Shown: piece by piece, positions 43,383 through 52,229 of the stretch
How the letters are laid out: the number at the start of each line of letters is the position of its first letter
Position numbering within the stretch: position 1 is the stretch's first letter
Assembly: GCA_964609655.1 (NCBI GenBank)
Contig: CAZSUA010000002.1
Span: 13,165-77,164 of the forward strand
DNA length: 64,000 bases
DNA from: JBBRRP01 sp964609655
GTDB lineage: Bacteria; Myxococcota_A; Polyangia; Polyangiales; Polyangiaceae
Direction: 5' to 3'
Program-made: the position numbers and the translations under genes
The notes under the pieces: model-generated
What the model saw: the letters and a program-made list of their open reading frames with translations, nothing else
Told to the model about the DNA's origin: nothing
Databases searched by the model: none

Positions 43383-44104
43383 GCCTGCCTTGGGCACTCG
43401 TAACAGGCGCTAGCCGTGGAATTGGCGCCGCGATCGCGAAAGAATTGGGCGCGCTGGGGCACCCGGTTGTGGTGAATTATCGCACCGATGAAGACTCGGC
43501 CAAGCAAGTTCAAACGGAGATCATCGCAGCAGGCGGGACAGCTGAAATTGCCTGCTTCGACGTGGGTGAGCACCAGGCTACGCGAGCTGCGATCGCTCAA
43601 TTTTTAACAGACGGCAAAGACATTGGAGTCGTGATCAACAATGCTGGCATCGTGGCGGATGCTTCTTTCCCGACGATGACCGAGGAAGCGTGGCGTTCTG
43701 TGTTGCGAACCAGCTTGGATGGGTTCTTCAACGTGACGCAGCCGCTGGTCTTGCCGATGGCGCGCAAGCGCTGGGGCCGTATCGTCGCTATCTCTTCGGT
43801 CTCAGGCCTGATTGGCAATCGTGGGCAGGTGAACTATTCAGCCGCAAAAGCGGGCTTGATTGGGGCCGTAAAATCGCTCGCTCGCGAGGTGGGCAAACGC
43901 CAGATCACCGTGAATGCTGTGGCGCCAGGGATTATTGATACCGACATGCTCGAAGGCGCGCCGATCGAAGAGATCACCCGTCAGATCCCCTTGCGACGCG
44001 TGGGTCGCGCCGCCGAAGTAGCCAAGCTCGTCCGCTTCCTCGTGAGTGACGACGCCGCGTACATCACCGGCCAGGTGATCTCGATCAACGGGGGCCTCGC
44101 CTGA
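43379..44104 (+). CDS. 3-ketoacyl-ACP reductase (FabG/ApeQ-like)
   Basis: A 241-residue SDR. GTG 43379 starts SLPWALVTGASRGIGAAIAKELG, the NADPH motif TGASRGIG. NNAGIV is followed by the active set: Ser in AISSVSGLIGN, Tyr in YSAAKAG and the Lys four residues later. The end PGIIDTDML and ITGQVISINGGLA are classical FabG. It reduces the beta-keto group of the growing polyene. The start overlaps the dehydratase stop (GTGA) and the stop shares a base with the next ketosynthase start. A longer open frame to 43274 is not the gene. Confidence 0.9.
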   Translation: MSLPWALVTGASRGIGAAIAKELGALGHPVVVNYRTDEDSAKQVQTEIIAAGGTAEIACFDVGEHQATRAAIAQFLTDGKDIGVVINNAGIVADASFPTMTEEAWRSVLRTSLDGFFNVTQPLVLPMARKRWGRIVAISSVSGLIGNRGQVNYSAAKAGLIGAVKSLAREVGKRQITVNAVAPGIIDTDMLEGAPIEEITRQIPLRRVGRAAEVAKLVRFLVSDDAAYITGQVISINGGLA

Positions 44105-45324
44105 TGCGTCGCGTGGTTATCACTGGGCTGGGTCTCGCCTCGCCGATTGGAAATAGCCTGCCGAGCGTGACGCAAGCGCTCATGGAGTCTCGGCATGGCA
44201 TTCAGAAAATGCCCGAATGGAAGCACTACACGAGCTTGAACACGGCCGTGGCGGCACCCGTGCTGGATGCCGCTCTCGATTTTCCTCGCAAAGTCACGCG
44301 GTCCATGGGGCGAGTGAGCCTGCTATCGCTCTTTGCTACCGAAAGCGCATTGAACGACAGCGGATTGCCTCGGGAAGCCTTGGGCAATGGGCGCATTGGG
44401 CTAGCCTACGGCTCAACGCATGGCTCTTCCCGGGAGCTTGAGAACTTCACCCGCACGCTGTTTGCGAATGAGGGCTTTCGAGGCATCCCGGGCACTTCGT
44501 ATTTGAAGTTCATGGGACACACCTGTGCCGCGAACCTGGCCGAATATTATGGGATCCGGGGCCGTGTTCAGCCGACCGTCGCAGCCTGCGCCAGTGCGAG
44601 CATGGGGATAGGCTATGGCTTTGATGCAATTCGCGCGGGCTGGCAAGAGGTGATGCTGTGTGGGGGCGCTGAGGAAATGCACTTCGTGCACGCAGGTGTC
44701 TTTGATATTTTGTTTGCGGCTTCAACGAAGTACAACGAACAACCGGAGCTGTGTCCACGGCCGTTCGATCGCGAGCGAGATGGCCTCGTGGTCGGTGAAG
44801 GTGCCGGCACATTAGTGCTCGAAGAGTACGAACACGCGCGCCAGCGTGGGGCGCAGATTTACGCGGAGATTGTGGGTTACGGCACGAACTGCGACGGAAC
44901 GCAGGTGACGGCTCCCTCCGCGGCAGGCATGGCCGGCGCCATTCAACTGGCGCTAGCCAGCGCGCACATGAATCCTGAGCAGATCGGCTATGTGAATGCG
45001 CACGGCACGGGAACCGAAGCAGGAGATCTTGCGGAGAGCAACGCAACCCATCAAGTGTTTGGAGTTCAGGTGCCGTTCAGCTCCACCAAGGGCCACACGG
45101 GGCATACATTGGGAGCGTGTGGTGCCATCGAGGCCATCTTTGGCATCGCTGTGATCAAGAATGGTTTCATTCCCCAGACCCGAAATCTGGACACGGTGGA
45201 TCCGACGTGCGCAGAGCTTGACTATGTGAAAGGCAGCCCCCGTCAGTGTGCTGTAGATGTGGTGATGAGCAACAACTTCGCGTTTGGTGGGATCAATACT
45301 TCGCTGATTCTGAAACGCCTCTAG
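44104..45324 (+). CDS. Aryl-polyene beta-ketoacyl-ACP synthase (ApeR-like)
   Basis: A second full-length condensing enzyme, 406 residues. It begins MRRVVITGLGLASPIGNSLP, the FabF N-terminus. The catalytic Cys lies in VAACASASMGIGYG, with His in NAHGTGTEAGD and STKGHTGHTLGACGA. In E. coli the ApeR ketosynthase is thought to act in starting or in early extension; here the role is inferred. It ends the plus-strand operon, five bases before the convergent end of the minus-strand operon. Confidence 0.88.
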   Translation: MRRVVITGLGLASPIGNSLPSVTQALMESRHGIQKMPEWKHYTSLNTAVAAPVLDAALDFPRKVTRSMGRVSLLSLFATESALNDSGLPREALGNGRIGLAYGSTHGSSRELENFTRTLFANEGFRGIPGTSYLKFMGHTCAANLAEYYGIRGRVQPTVAACASASMGIGYGFDAIRAGWQEVMLCGGAEEMHFVHAGVFDILFAASTKYNEQPELCPRPFDRERDGLVVGEGAGTLVLEEYEHARQRGAQIYAEIVGYGTNCDGTQVTAPSAAGMAGAIQLALASAHMNPEQIGYVNAHGTGTEAGDLAESNATHQVFGVQVPFSSTKGHTGHTLGACGAIEAIFGIAVIKNGFIPQTRNLDTVDPTCAELDYVKGSPRQCAVDVVMSNNFAFGGINTSLILKRL

Positions 45325-45329
45325 CGCTC

Positions 45330-45977
45330 TCACTCCAGAGCCTGAATCTTCAGGCGGTAGTGATAGCGGTGATTGACCAGCTCGACGCTGCTCGGTTCCT
45401 GTCCAGGCACAAACCCCTGTGGATAACGAATGTTAAGCAGCAGGTGGGTTGGTTGCTTGGCGTCGTAAAAGCGCCGTTCCAGCAGACGACCACGCTGCCA
45501 TTCGTCGCGAATCATCTCTCCGAACACCTCCTGTTGGTGCCACCCGTCAGCCGCTGGCTTTCCGAGAAGTCCGATAAAATAGCAGCGATGAATGTCCTGA
45601 AAGACCAACTCAGGCGGGAACGGCAGCGCCGCGGGCGGTGCGTCCATGGGCAGAAGCTGCGTGCCCACTTGTTTCGCAACAAACGCACGCGTGCCGAACG
45701 ACGTGAGCCCCACTAAAGTGAGCGCATTGCCCTGCTTCTCGAGCACTGCCTCGAAACTCGCTTTTTCGCGGTGTCCTCCCGTATCCGCGCGCTGAAACTC
45801 AGCGCTGATACTCTGGCGCCAACTGAATTCCCCAGGGATCTTCGCGACATCGATGAAGTGCGCGGGCACCACCAGAACGCTGCCATGCTTAGCTTCTGGA
45901 GCGCAGCTCAGCAGCTGACTCGCGAGCAGCAATAGTGCGCCAACTCTTGCAGGCAACCTCGACCGCGGCGCGCTCAT
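45330..45977 (-). CDS. DUF3261-type lipoprotein, aryl-polyene cluster (ApeN-like)
   Basis: 215 residues with a lipoprotein signal (VGALLLLASQLLSC). It resembles DUF3261 lipoproteins of aryl-polyene clusters: a beta-rich body (FEAVLEKQGNALTLVGLTSFGTRAFVAKQVG...LPFPPELVFQDIHRCYF). It is probably the outer-membrane acceptor of the aryl-polyene lipid or a helper of its transport. It is the last gene of the minus-strand operon; its ATG 45977 overlaps the MMPL exporter stop as ATGA. The longer frame to 46337 lies inside the exporter gene and is not real. Confidence 0.77.
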   Translation of the reverse strand: MSAPRSRLPARVGALLLLASQLLSCAPEAKHGSVLVVPAHFIDVAKIPGEFSWRQSISAEFQRADTGGHREKASFEAVLEKQGNALTLVGLTSFGTRAFVAKQVGTQLLPMDAPPAALPFPPELVFQDIHRCYFIGLLGKPAADGWHQQEVFGEMIRDEWQRGRLLERRFYDAKQPTHLLLNIRYPQGFVPGQEPSSVELVNHRYHYRLKIQALE

Positions 45978-48331
45978 GCAACCTGCTCCCGCCGCGTGTC
46001 CTTCAGCAGCCAGGCCGACAAGACGGCAGCAAACACCAACCCCAGCAGCGTTCCCAACCCAATCATTTGCCCTACGGCGCGCAGTGCTGGGGTCTCCGAC
46101 AATGCCAACAAACCAAAGGAAAGCACGGTGGAACCACAGGCCATCGCCACACTCAAACTCGGAGCCCCTACCGTTGCCTGTCCTAGCAAGCTCTCCACAA
46201 AAAATATTCCGTAATCGGCCCCCATCCCCAATACCAATAAGAGCCCCATCACATGCATCAAACTGAGTGGTTGGTGGACAAGCGCGAGCAGGGCACTCGC
46301 CGTGAGCCCAGCGAGCACGGGTGGCACCAAGGAACAAATGAACGGGCGCCAGGCGCGATAACGCAGGAGCAAGGTGAGTGCCACCAGGATGAGACCGCCG
46401 GCCAGCAACAGCAGCAAACGCTCACGAAAGCGCGCGTAAGCCTGGGCCTGATACTGACTCACGTTCATATAATGGGCCTCAGGCATCTCGGCTAAGGCAC
46501 GCTGCAACGCGACGGGATCCTTGACGCCGCGGAGGCGCGTGAGCAGACCGCGTTTGCCAGGTGCGAGCGACAGGAACCACGGGGTTATCAGCTCCTGATA
46601 GCTACGCCTCGACAAATCAGCGAGGCGCAAAGGCGAAACGCGCAGCGCGCTCCCATTCTCTCCGAAGGGTGCAAAGGCATCGCTCGCGAACTCTGCTTGC
46701 TCGAGCGCTCTCTTGATAGCGCCTTCGGGAAGCTCGGCTCGGATCCAATCCAGATTACGCGCCTGCAGCTCCTCGGACCAAATCAGATGGTGTAGCGAGC
46801 TGTATCCGCCGAGAACGTCGTCCTGCACGGCACGCTCGAGCACCAACGCCAGTTTATCATTTGCCTTGAGCAACTGCTGCTCAGACCCAAGCCCTGTCAG
46901 CACCACAAGCTCCGCACCCTCCTCGCCCGCGACGAGCTTTTGCACACGCGAATCTTCAAGCACCAGCGTCGGATCCAACGTGGTCAGCTTGCGCGGATCA
47001 TCCTGCCACTTCACCTGCGGCAAGCCCAGAGCGCACACGACACACGCGACCAACAGCACCAGCCAATGCGCAAACCGATGCGATCTGAGCCAATTGAAAG
47101 CGTTTCCGCAAATCTCCGCGATTTTCAAATGGCGCAAGGGGGGTACCCTGTCGCCGGGCTCAATCCCCACGGGCACCCAGAGCAACGACACCACCAACGC
47201 GGTGCTCACGCCCGAAGCACCAAACACCGCAATCTCGCGCAAGCCCGGCAGGCCACCCCAAACTAGGCACAAGAGCCCGAGGACCGTGGTGAATGCCCCC
47301 AAAACGAGTGCGATGTAAGAGTGACGGCGAGAGCCTGCGGCGTCACCCCGCTCCAAGACGAGATGATTCACCAAGTGCACGGGATAATCCGTCGCCACAC
47401 CGATCAGCGCTGAGCCGAAAGCGAACGTCATCGCGTGCACCGTGCCGAAGGCCAGCAGGCACACGCCAGTACCCACCAAGAAGCCGGCCCCGAGTGGCAG
47501 CAGCAACAGCGGCAAGTAGCGCAGTCGCACGAAAACAATCCACAGGAGCATCAGGACGGCTACCGTCGATATCGTCGACACCCGCAGCATGTCCGCTCGC
47601 ATACTGCGCTCAGCGCTCACCGCGTGCCGCGCTAGGGCTGAAGCCTCAATCGTGACATTCCCGTACCGGGCCGAAATACGCGGAAATAGCGCGTCTAATT
47701 GGCTCCACAGTTGAGCCTGTGCGGGCCCCTCAAACGCGCCCTCACGGCTCACCGCGAAGAGCACAGCAGCGTTGCCATCTTCACTCACGAGGACCCCCTC
47801 CTTCGATGTGAGCGAAGTAGCGTTTAGCTTGGAGAGGCGTTCGAGCATCCGGCTGGAAAGGAGCAACGGATCTTTCACCGCCACCTCCCGCACCAAGCTC
47901 CCCGCTGGCGAACCCAAGGTCTCTTTCAAACGGTCGATGAGCGCTCGCAAACCATCCCTGCCTAGGAGCACCGGCAATTCTTGCTCAGGCTGATCGGAGA
48001 TAAACTGATAGCGATGCGAGAAAAGTTCGGCAGCGAGCTCTTGCACTTCGGCCGGGCCGGAACTAAGCCGCAACGGCAGCTTTCCGAGCGCGATTTTTAG
48101 CGCCTTCGTTGCTTCTAAAACTTGGTTCTCGTCCTTACCCGAGACTGCGATCGCGATGCGTCGAGATAGCTCGGACTGCGAAAGCGCGCGCAGGATTTCG
48201 GATTCAGCCTGGCTTGTCGCGTTACCTTCGGGCAGGAAATAGGACAGATCGGTCGTGACGCGCAGCGAACGCACCACCAATGCGGCAATCAACAGCAGCA
48301 CAGCCAAACTCGCGAGCCGCAGGAGCTTCAT
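45974..48331 (-). CDS. MMPL/RND-type exporter for aryl-polyene lipid (ApeM-like)
   Basis: 785 residues with two related halves, each having one transmembrane helix, a periplasmic loop and five more helices, the MMPL/RND layout. In the first half, LMLLWIVFVRLRYLPLLLLPLGAGFLVGTGVCLLAFGTVHAMTFAFGSALIGVATDYPVHLVNHLVLERG carries the buried Asp/Tyr of helix 4. The second half has LVLGMGADYGIFFVESLLGQATVG. It should move the lipid-linked product across or out of the inner membrane by proton motive force. It is coupled by overlaps to the LolA-like gene upstream and the DUF3261 gene downstream. Confidence 0.88.
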   Translation of the reverse strand: MKLLRLASLAVLLLIAALVVRSLRVTTDLSYFLPEGNATSQAESEILRALSQSELSRRIAIAVSGKDENQVLEATKALKIALGKLPLRLSSGPAEVQELAAELFSHRYQFISDQPEQELPVLLGRDGLRALIDRLKETLGSPAGSLVREVAVKDPLLLSSRMLERLSKLNATSLTSKEGVLVSEDGNAAVLFAVSREGAFEGPAQAQLWSQLDALFPRISARYGNVTIEASALARHAVSAERSMRADMLRVSTISTVAVLMLLWIVFVRLRYLPLLLLPLGAGFLVGTGVCLLAFGTVHAMTFAFGSALIGVATDYPVHLVNHLVLERGDAAGSRRHSYIALVLGAFTTVLGLLCLVWGGLPGLREIAVFGASGVSTALVVSLLWVPVGIEPGDRVPPLRHLKIAEICGNAFNWLRSHRFAHWLVLLVACVVCALGLPQVKWQDDPRKLTTLDPTLVLEDSRVQKLVAGEEGAELVVLTGLGSEQQLLKANDKLALVLERAVQDDVLGGYSSLHHLIWSEELQARNLDWIRAELPEGAIKRALEQAEFASDAFAPFGENGSALRVSPLRLADLSRRSYQELITPWFLSLAPGKRGLLTRLRGVKDPVALQRALAEMPEAHYMNVSQYQAQAYARFRERLLLLLAGGLILVALTLLLRYRAWRPFICSLVPPVLAGLTASALLALVHQPLSLMHVMGLLLVLGMGADYGIFFVESLLGQATVGAPSLSVAMACGSTVLSFGLLALSETPALRAVGQMIGLGTLLGLVFAAVLSAWLLKDTRREQVA

Positions 48332-49041
48332 GGCTTGGCGGCTGGCGAAGAAAAGAAGCGTTTCAATTGAGCCTCGGTGTAGCGCACCTGATCGTTGGCC
48401 TTTCCAAAGCGGGTGAGCGAAGTGTCCCCACTGCCATCCACCAACTCCAGCGTTTCAGGCGCCGCCTGTTGGCCCGTGATGCGCAATGATCGTACGATTT
48501 TCGCGAGCTCTGACGCGCGCGGCGTCAGCTCCAATTTCCAGGCTCCCCCCAGGCAGGTGAGCGCGATTCGATAGTGCTTGTTCAAAGCGTCGACGTCCCC
48601 GCGCAAGACATACAAGAAGCTGTTCACCAAAATATTGGCAGGCCCCCAACGCGCCACTTCCAGCTTTCGCTCACCCGATTTATCACGCACCCAAAACTGC
48701 CCCGGCCGGATCCACACCGCCGACGGCGTCGGTGAGTCAATCCGCCGCACCAGATTTCCGGGCGCCGTGAACACGACACTGCCTCGATTCACGAGCGGCT
48801 TTTTCAGCAAAATAATGCGTTTTTCCTCAACAAAGTCGACCCTTAGCCCGACGAGCTTCGAGAACGGTTGAAGCACCTCACGCACAGAAGCTGGGCAATT
48901 CGGCTCGCCCGCTGCCAGCGCCTGGGAGGTTGCGCCGAGTGGACCCAGCAATGCCGCAGCTAGGCACTGCCGGCGGGTTAGAAGCGGCACGGCAGAGAGG
49001 GCGGTTGCGCGTGCTGCAGAAGAATTCGAATGCTTGCCCAT
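48328..49041 (-). CDS. LolA-like outer-membrane lipoprotein carrier protein
   Basis: 237 residues. An exported protein (signal TRRQCLAAALLGPLGATSQALAAG, with a Tat-like RR that may be coincidental) of the LolA fold: ASVREVLQPFSKLVGLRVDFVEEKRIILLKKPLVNRGSVVFTAPGNLVRRIDSP (concave beta-sheet), then KLELTPRASELAKIVRSLRITG. LolA-like proteins in aryl-polyene clusters (ApeL-like) are thought to carry the amphipathic product through the periplasm. ATG 49041 was chosen because the signal follows it; the open frame to 49212 lies in the ammonia-lyase gene. It overlaps the MMPL exporter start by four bases. Confidence 0.8.
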   Translation of the reverse strand: MGKHSNSSAARATALSAVPLLTRRQCLAAALLGPLGATSQALAAGEPNCPASVREVLQPFSKLVGLRVDFVEEKRIILLKKPLVNRGSVVFTAPGNLVRRIDSPTPSAVWIRPGQFWVRDKSGERKLEVARWGPANILVNSFLYVLRGDVDALNKHYRIALTCLGGAWKLELTPRASELAKIVRSLRITGQQAAPETLELVDGSGDTSLTRFGKANDQVRYTEAQLKRFFSSPAAKP

Positions 49042-49048
49042 GTGAGTC

Positions 49049-50581
49049 TCAGACGGCTCCCAAAGGCAACTGATTGCTGCGAAACCAGTTGAGGGTTTGT
49101 GCGATGTCCTGGTCCATCGCACGATCGGCCACCACACTTGGGATCTGCCCACGGACATGGGCATGCAGCTCCTTCGCCCGGCGATGGATCCCGTGTCCGT
49201 TCCGCAAGTCAACAGCCTGGCACAACGCTAGCAACAATGCTGCCGCGGTGGTCTCGGTGAGGTCAAGAATCGCCTGGCAATCGCGGGCTGCGATCGTACC
49301 CATGCTCACCTTGTCCTGATTGTGACCCTCGGTGCTGCGGCTAAACGCCGTGGCAGGCATCGTGAGCTTCAGAGCCTCCGCTGCCAGCGCAGAGGTCAGG
49401 ATCTGCATCGCTTTGAAGCCAAAATGGGCTGTTTCCGCAGAGCCTTCCTTCGCTACCAGGTCGCGCGGCAAGCCGCCGTTGGCGCTGGGATCGCACAGCA
49501 GCAAGAGCTGGCGGTCCATCAAATCGCACAGACTAGCGACCGCCGTCTTCAAGGTATCCATCGCCTGCCCCACATGCCCTCCGTAGAAATTGCCGCCCAT
49601 CAGAACTTGATTGGAGAGTGGGTCGAGAATGGGATTATCGTTGACGCTGTTGATTTCAATTTCGAGCCAAAGGCGAATGAAACTGAGCGAGTCCAACGTG
49701 ACGCCGATAATGTGCGGCGCACAGCGCAGCGAGTACCGATCCTGCACACGCCCGTTTTCCCGGGCCGCTTGGGTGCCATACTCAATATCGTCGCGGATCC
49801 AGGCCGCGGCCTGAACTTGGCCCGGATGAGGCTTAAGCGCAAAGATGCGCTCGTCAAAGTGCCCAGCATTACCGGCTACCACATCGCTCAGCATTGCGGT
49901 GCAGGCGGCTGTGAGCCGACACAAGCGTTGAGCACGCATGAAAGCGTCGCAAGCCAGGGCCGTCATCACACTCGTGCCATTCATGATGGCCAGGCTTTCT
50001 TTCGGCTCAAAGACTAATGGCTGAATGCCCTCGCTCGCCAACGCAGATGCTGCCGGCACCACAGCTCCTTGGTAGTACACCTCGCGTTCACCCATCAGCA
50101 CGGCGGCCACGTACGAGAGCGGTGTCAGATCGCCGCTCGCTCCCACCGAACCAAGGCTCGGAATCCGAGGAATGATTCGGCGATTGAGCAACGCCACCAA
50201 ATGCTGAAGGAGCACGGGCCGCACACCGGAATAGCCGCGCGCCAAGCTGGCCAAACGCACCGCCAGCACCGCCGCACTGTCTTCCAAACAGAGAGCACTC
50301 CCCACCCCACAACCATGAAAACGCACGAGATTCCGAGGCATCTCGGAAATCCAAGCCGCATCCACACCCACGGCACAGGACACCCCGAAACCTGTGTTCA
50401 CACCGTAGATGGGCTTTCCCGCGGCTTTTGCCGCAACCAGCAAAGCATGGCTCGCGAGAATGCGCGCCTGACAGCCGGCATCCGTTTCAAGGGCAACCTC
50501 GGCTTCTCCCCTGCCCAGGAGCACGATCTCTTCGACGGTAATCGGCTTTTCACCGACGATCACGGTTGGGTGCGGACTCAT
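49049..50581 (-). CDS. Aromatic amino acid ammonia-lyase (MIO enzyme)
   Basis: A 510-residue enzyme that eliminates ammonia from an aromatic amino acid. The MIO-forming triad is ASG (148-150) in LGSVGASGDLTPLSYVA, and the Tyr loop IYGVNTGFG is present. Established: the inner substrate pair is Ser-His in HAL, Phe-Leu in PAL and His-Leu in TAL. Here the motif NLVRFHGCGVG gives Phe88-His89, a mix that does not assign the substrate. In an aryl-polyene cluster the product would be an acrylate (cinnamate, coumarate or urocanate) used as the aromatic starter. It overlaps the LpxL-like acyltransferase by four bases. Confidence 0.9.
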   Translation of the reverse strand: MSPHPTVIVGEKPITVEEIVLLGRGEAEVALETDAGCQARILASHALLVAAKAAGKPIYGVNTGFGVSCAVGVDAAWISEMPRNLVRFHGCGVGSALCLEDSAAVLAVRLASLARGYSGVRPVLLQHLVALLNRRIIPRIPSLGSVGASGDLTPLSYVAAVLMGEREVYYQGAVVPAASALASEGIQPLVFEPKESLAIMNGTSVMTALACDAFMRAQRLCRLTAACTAMLSDVVAGNAGHFDERIFALKPHPGQVQAAAWIRDDIEYGTQAARENGRVQDRYSLRCAPHIIGVTLDSLSFIRLWLEIEINSVNDNPILDPLSNQVLMGGNFYGGHVGQAMDTLKTAVASLCDLMDRQLLLLCDPSANGGLPRDLVAKEGSAETAHFGFKAMQILTSALAAEALKLTMPATAFSRSTEGHNQDKVSMGTIAARDCQAILDLTETTAAALLLALCQAVDLRNGHGIHRRAKELHAHVRGQIPSVVADRAMDQDIAQTLNWFRSNQLPLGAV

Positions 50582-51495
50582 GCTGATTCCTTGGGTGCGA
50601 TATCATCCGTCCAAAAGGGAAAGAAATTGAACCAATTGTACGGGGCCAACTGACAATAGTGCGCCAGGCGGTCGGCGAAGCGCTGAACATAGGCTTGCAA
50701 GGCTTCGCTGCGTTGAGCTCGCGGCAATTGAACCTCTTCGACTAATGGCTCGCAGTGGAGCTCGTAGCGCCCGGGCCGGTGATACAGCCCAAAGGTGAGG
50801 TAGATCGGGCAACGCACACTGGCCGCCAAGAGGAAGGGTCCGGTTGGGAAGCGGGCCTTCTGGCCCAAAAAGCTGACTTCGACGAAATGCTTGGAGATCA
50901 CGCGGTCCCCGAGGATGGCTAGCATCTCACCACGCTCCAACAATTCTTTGGCTTTGAAGATAAAATCCAATGAATCAGGTGTGATCTCGAGCAAGCGTGC
51001 GCCCACGCGACCCCCACTCGCTTCGTCGAGAACGCGATTCACCACGCGCGCATTACCGAAGTATCCCACGATGTGGATGTTGGCCTGCGTCGCTTCACCC
51101 ACGGCGCGCATCGCTTCAAAGCTGCCGAGATGCGCGCCCAACAAGATGGCACCACGTTTGCTTTCTGCGAGCTTCTGGATGTGCTCGGAGCCAGAGGTGC
51201 TGATAGAGAACGAACGCAGATTTCCCCTCAAAAAGAACAGGCGATCCAGGCTGCACTCCGCGAAATGAAGAATGTGCCGGTACACATGTGACAAGCTTGG
51301 AACCTCGCCCACCAACTCAAGGTAACGCTTCGAGGCTCGCCGCGCGGTTCCATTCAAGCATACAGAGTAGAGCGCTACGCCCTTCAGAACCAGGCGAGCC
51401 GGACAACGCCCCCACATCGTGCACAGCACCACCAAGCAGCGCATGCCGAACACGCTGCCCGTTTCGCGCACGCTCAGCCAGCCGGGGCTTGCCAT
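50578..51495 (-). CDS. LpxL/HtrB-like lysophospholipid acyltransferase
   Basis: 305 residues of the lipid A late acyltransferase family. The catalytic HxxxxE is in LLGAHLGSFEAM, and DRVISKHFVEVSFLGQKARFPTGPFLLAAS is the second conserved block. It would attach an acyl chain, perhaps the polyene carboxylate, to a lipid or sugar acceptor. Its ATG overlaps the end of the glycosyltransferase gene by 22 bases. In E. coli ApeJ is a glycosyltransferase-acyltransferase fusion; here the two activities are separate adjacent genes, so this may be the split second half. Confidence 0.83.
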   Translation of the reverse strand: MASPGWLSVRETGSVFGMRCLVVLCTMWGRCPARLVLKGVALYSVCLNGTARRASKRYLELVGEVPSLSHVYRHILHFAECSLDRLFFLRGNLRSFSISTSGSEHIQKLAESKRGAILLGAHLGSFEAMRAVGEATQANIHIVGYFGNARVVNRVLDEASGGRVGARLLEITPDSLDFIFKAKELLERGEMLAILGDRVISKHFVEVSFLGQKARFPTGPFLLAASVRCPIYLTFGLYHRPGRYELHCEPLVEEVQLPRAQRSEALQAYVQRFADRLAHYCQLAPYNWFNFFPFWTDDIAPKESA

Positions 51496-52229
51496 GTTCC
51501 GCTCCTGAGCTTCCGCCCTGTGAGAAGCCGAAAGACGGCTTGGGTGATCAGACGGGTGTGCATCCAGCTGATGCGCGCGTTGTCTCGCACCATTTGAAAA
51601 TGCGAGACCCCGCCTTCTGCGACACTGAGATAGCGCACCTCCGTCTCAAGATTCACCACGCGCAAGCCATACCACACCAAACGCACCGCAATTTCTGGAT
51701 CAAAGTCCATGCGGTCGGCGCGGGGTAGCACGACCAAGGCCGCCGCTACCGGATAGACACGGAAGCCGCACATGGGATCTGCGATCACACGCCCTCCCGT
51801 CTCCAGCTGAACGCAGGCGTTGGTGAGCTTGCGCCCTAGCAACCGGGCCTTGGGTGCTGAGCTATCGAACTTTGGGCTGCCCAACACCAGGGCTGACGGG
51901 TCGGCCGCGGCAGCGCGCAAAAAACGTGGAATATCCGCCAATTGGTGCTGATGGTCCGCGTCCACTTGCAGCACGTGGCTGAAGCCTAGCTCGGCCGCGC
52001 TACGAATTCCCGTCTTCACCGCAGCGCCTTTGCCGGCATTCTTGGCATGCCGCCGCACACTCACGCCAGGCAGCTTAGCTACCACATCTACAGATTCTCT
52101 CCCTGAACCGAAGCAGCCATCGTCCACTACAATGATATCTTGGACGTGCAGTTGCGCTTCAGCAACTACTGCCCCCAACGTGATGGGATTGTTGTACGTG
52201 GGGATCACCACGCAAGGACGACAGCTCAC
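51474..52229 (-). CDS. Family 2 glycosyltransferase, aryl-polyene cluster
   Basis: 251 residues of the GT2/DPM-synthase fold: CVVIPTYNNPITLGAVVAEA, DIIVVDDGCFGSG, the DxD motif in HVLQVDADHQHQLADIP, and a terminal helix region (RMDFDPEIAVRLVWYGLRVVNLETEVRY). The GTG start at 52229 overlaps the stop of the AMP-ligase gene (GTGA). A transmembrane tail is absent, so it is probably soluble or peripheral. It should add a sugar to the product or its lipid anchor; compare the first half of ApeJ. Confidence 0.83.
   Translation of the reverse strand: MSCRPCVVIPTYNNPITLGAVVAEAQLHVQDIIVVDDGCFGSGRESVDVVAKLPGVSVRRHAKNAGKGAAVKTGIRSAAELGFSHVLQVDADHQHQLADIPRFLRAAAADPSALVLGSPKFDSSAPKARLLGRKLTNACVQLETGGRVIADPMCGFRVYPVAAALVVLPRADRMDFDPEIAVRLVWYGLRVVNLETEVRYLSVAEGGVSHFQMVRDNARISWMHTRLITQAVFRLLTGRKLRSGTWQAPAG

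Noticed and set aside
45978..46337. N-terminal extension of the DUF3261 gene
   Set aside because: It lies inside the MMPL exporter and lacks a signal peptide; the lipoprotein signal starts at 45977.
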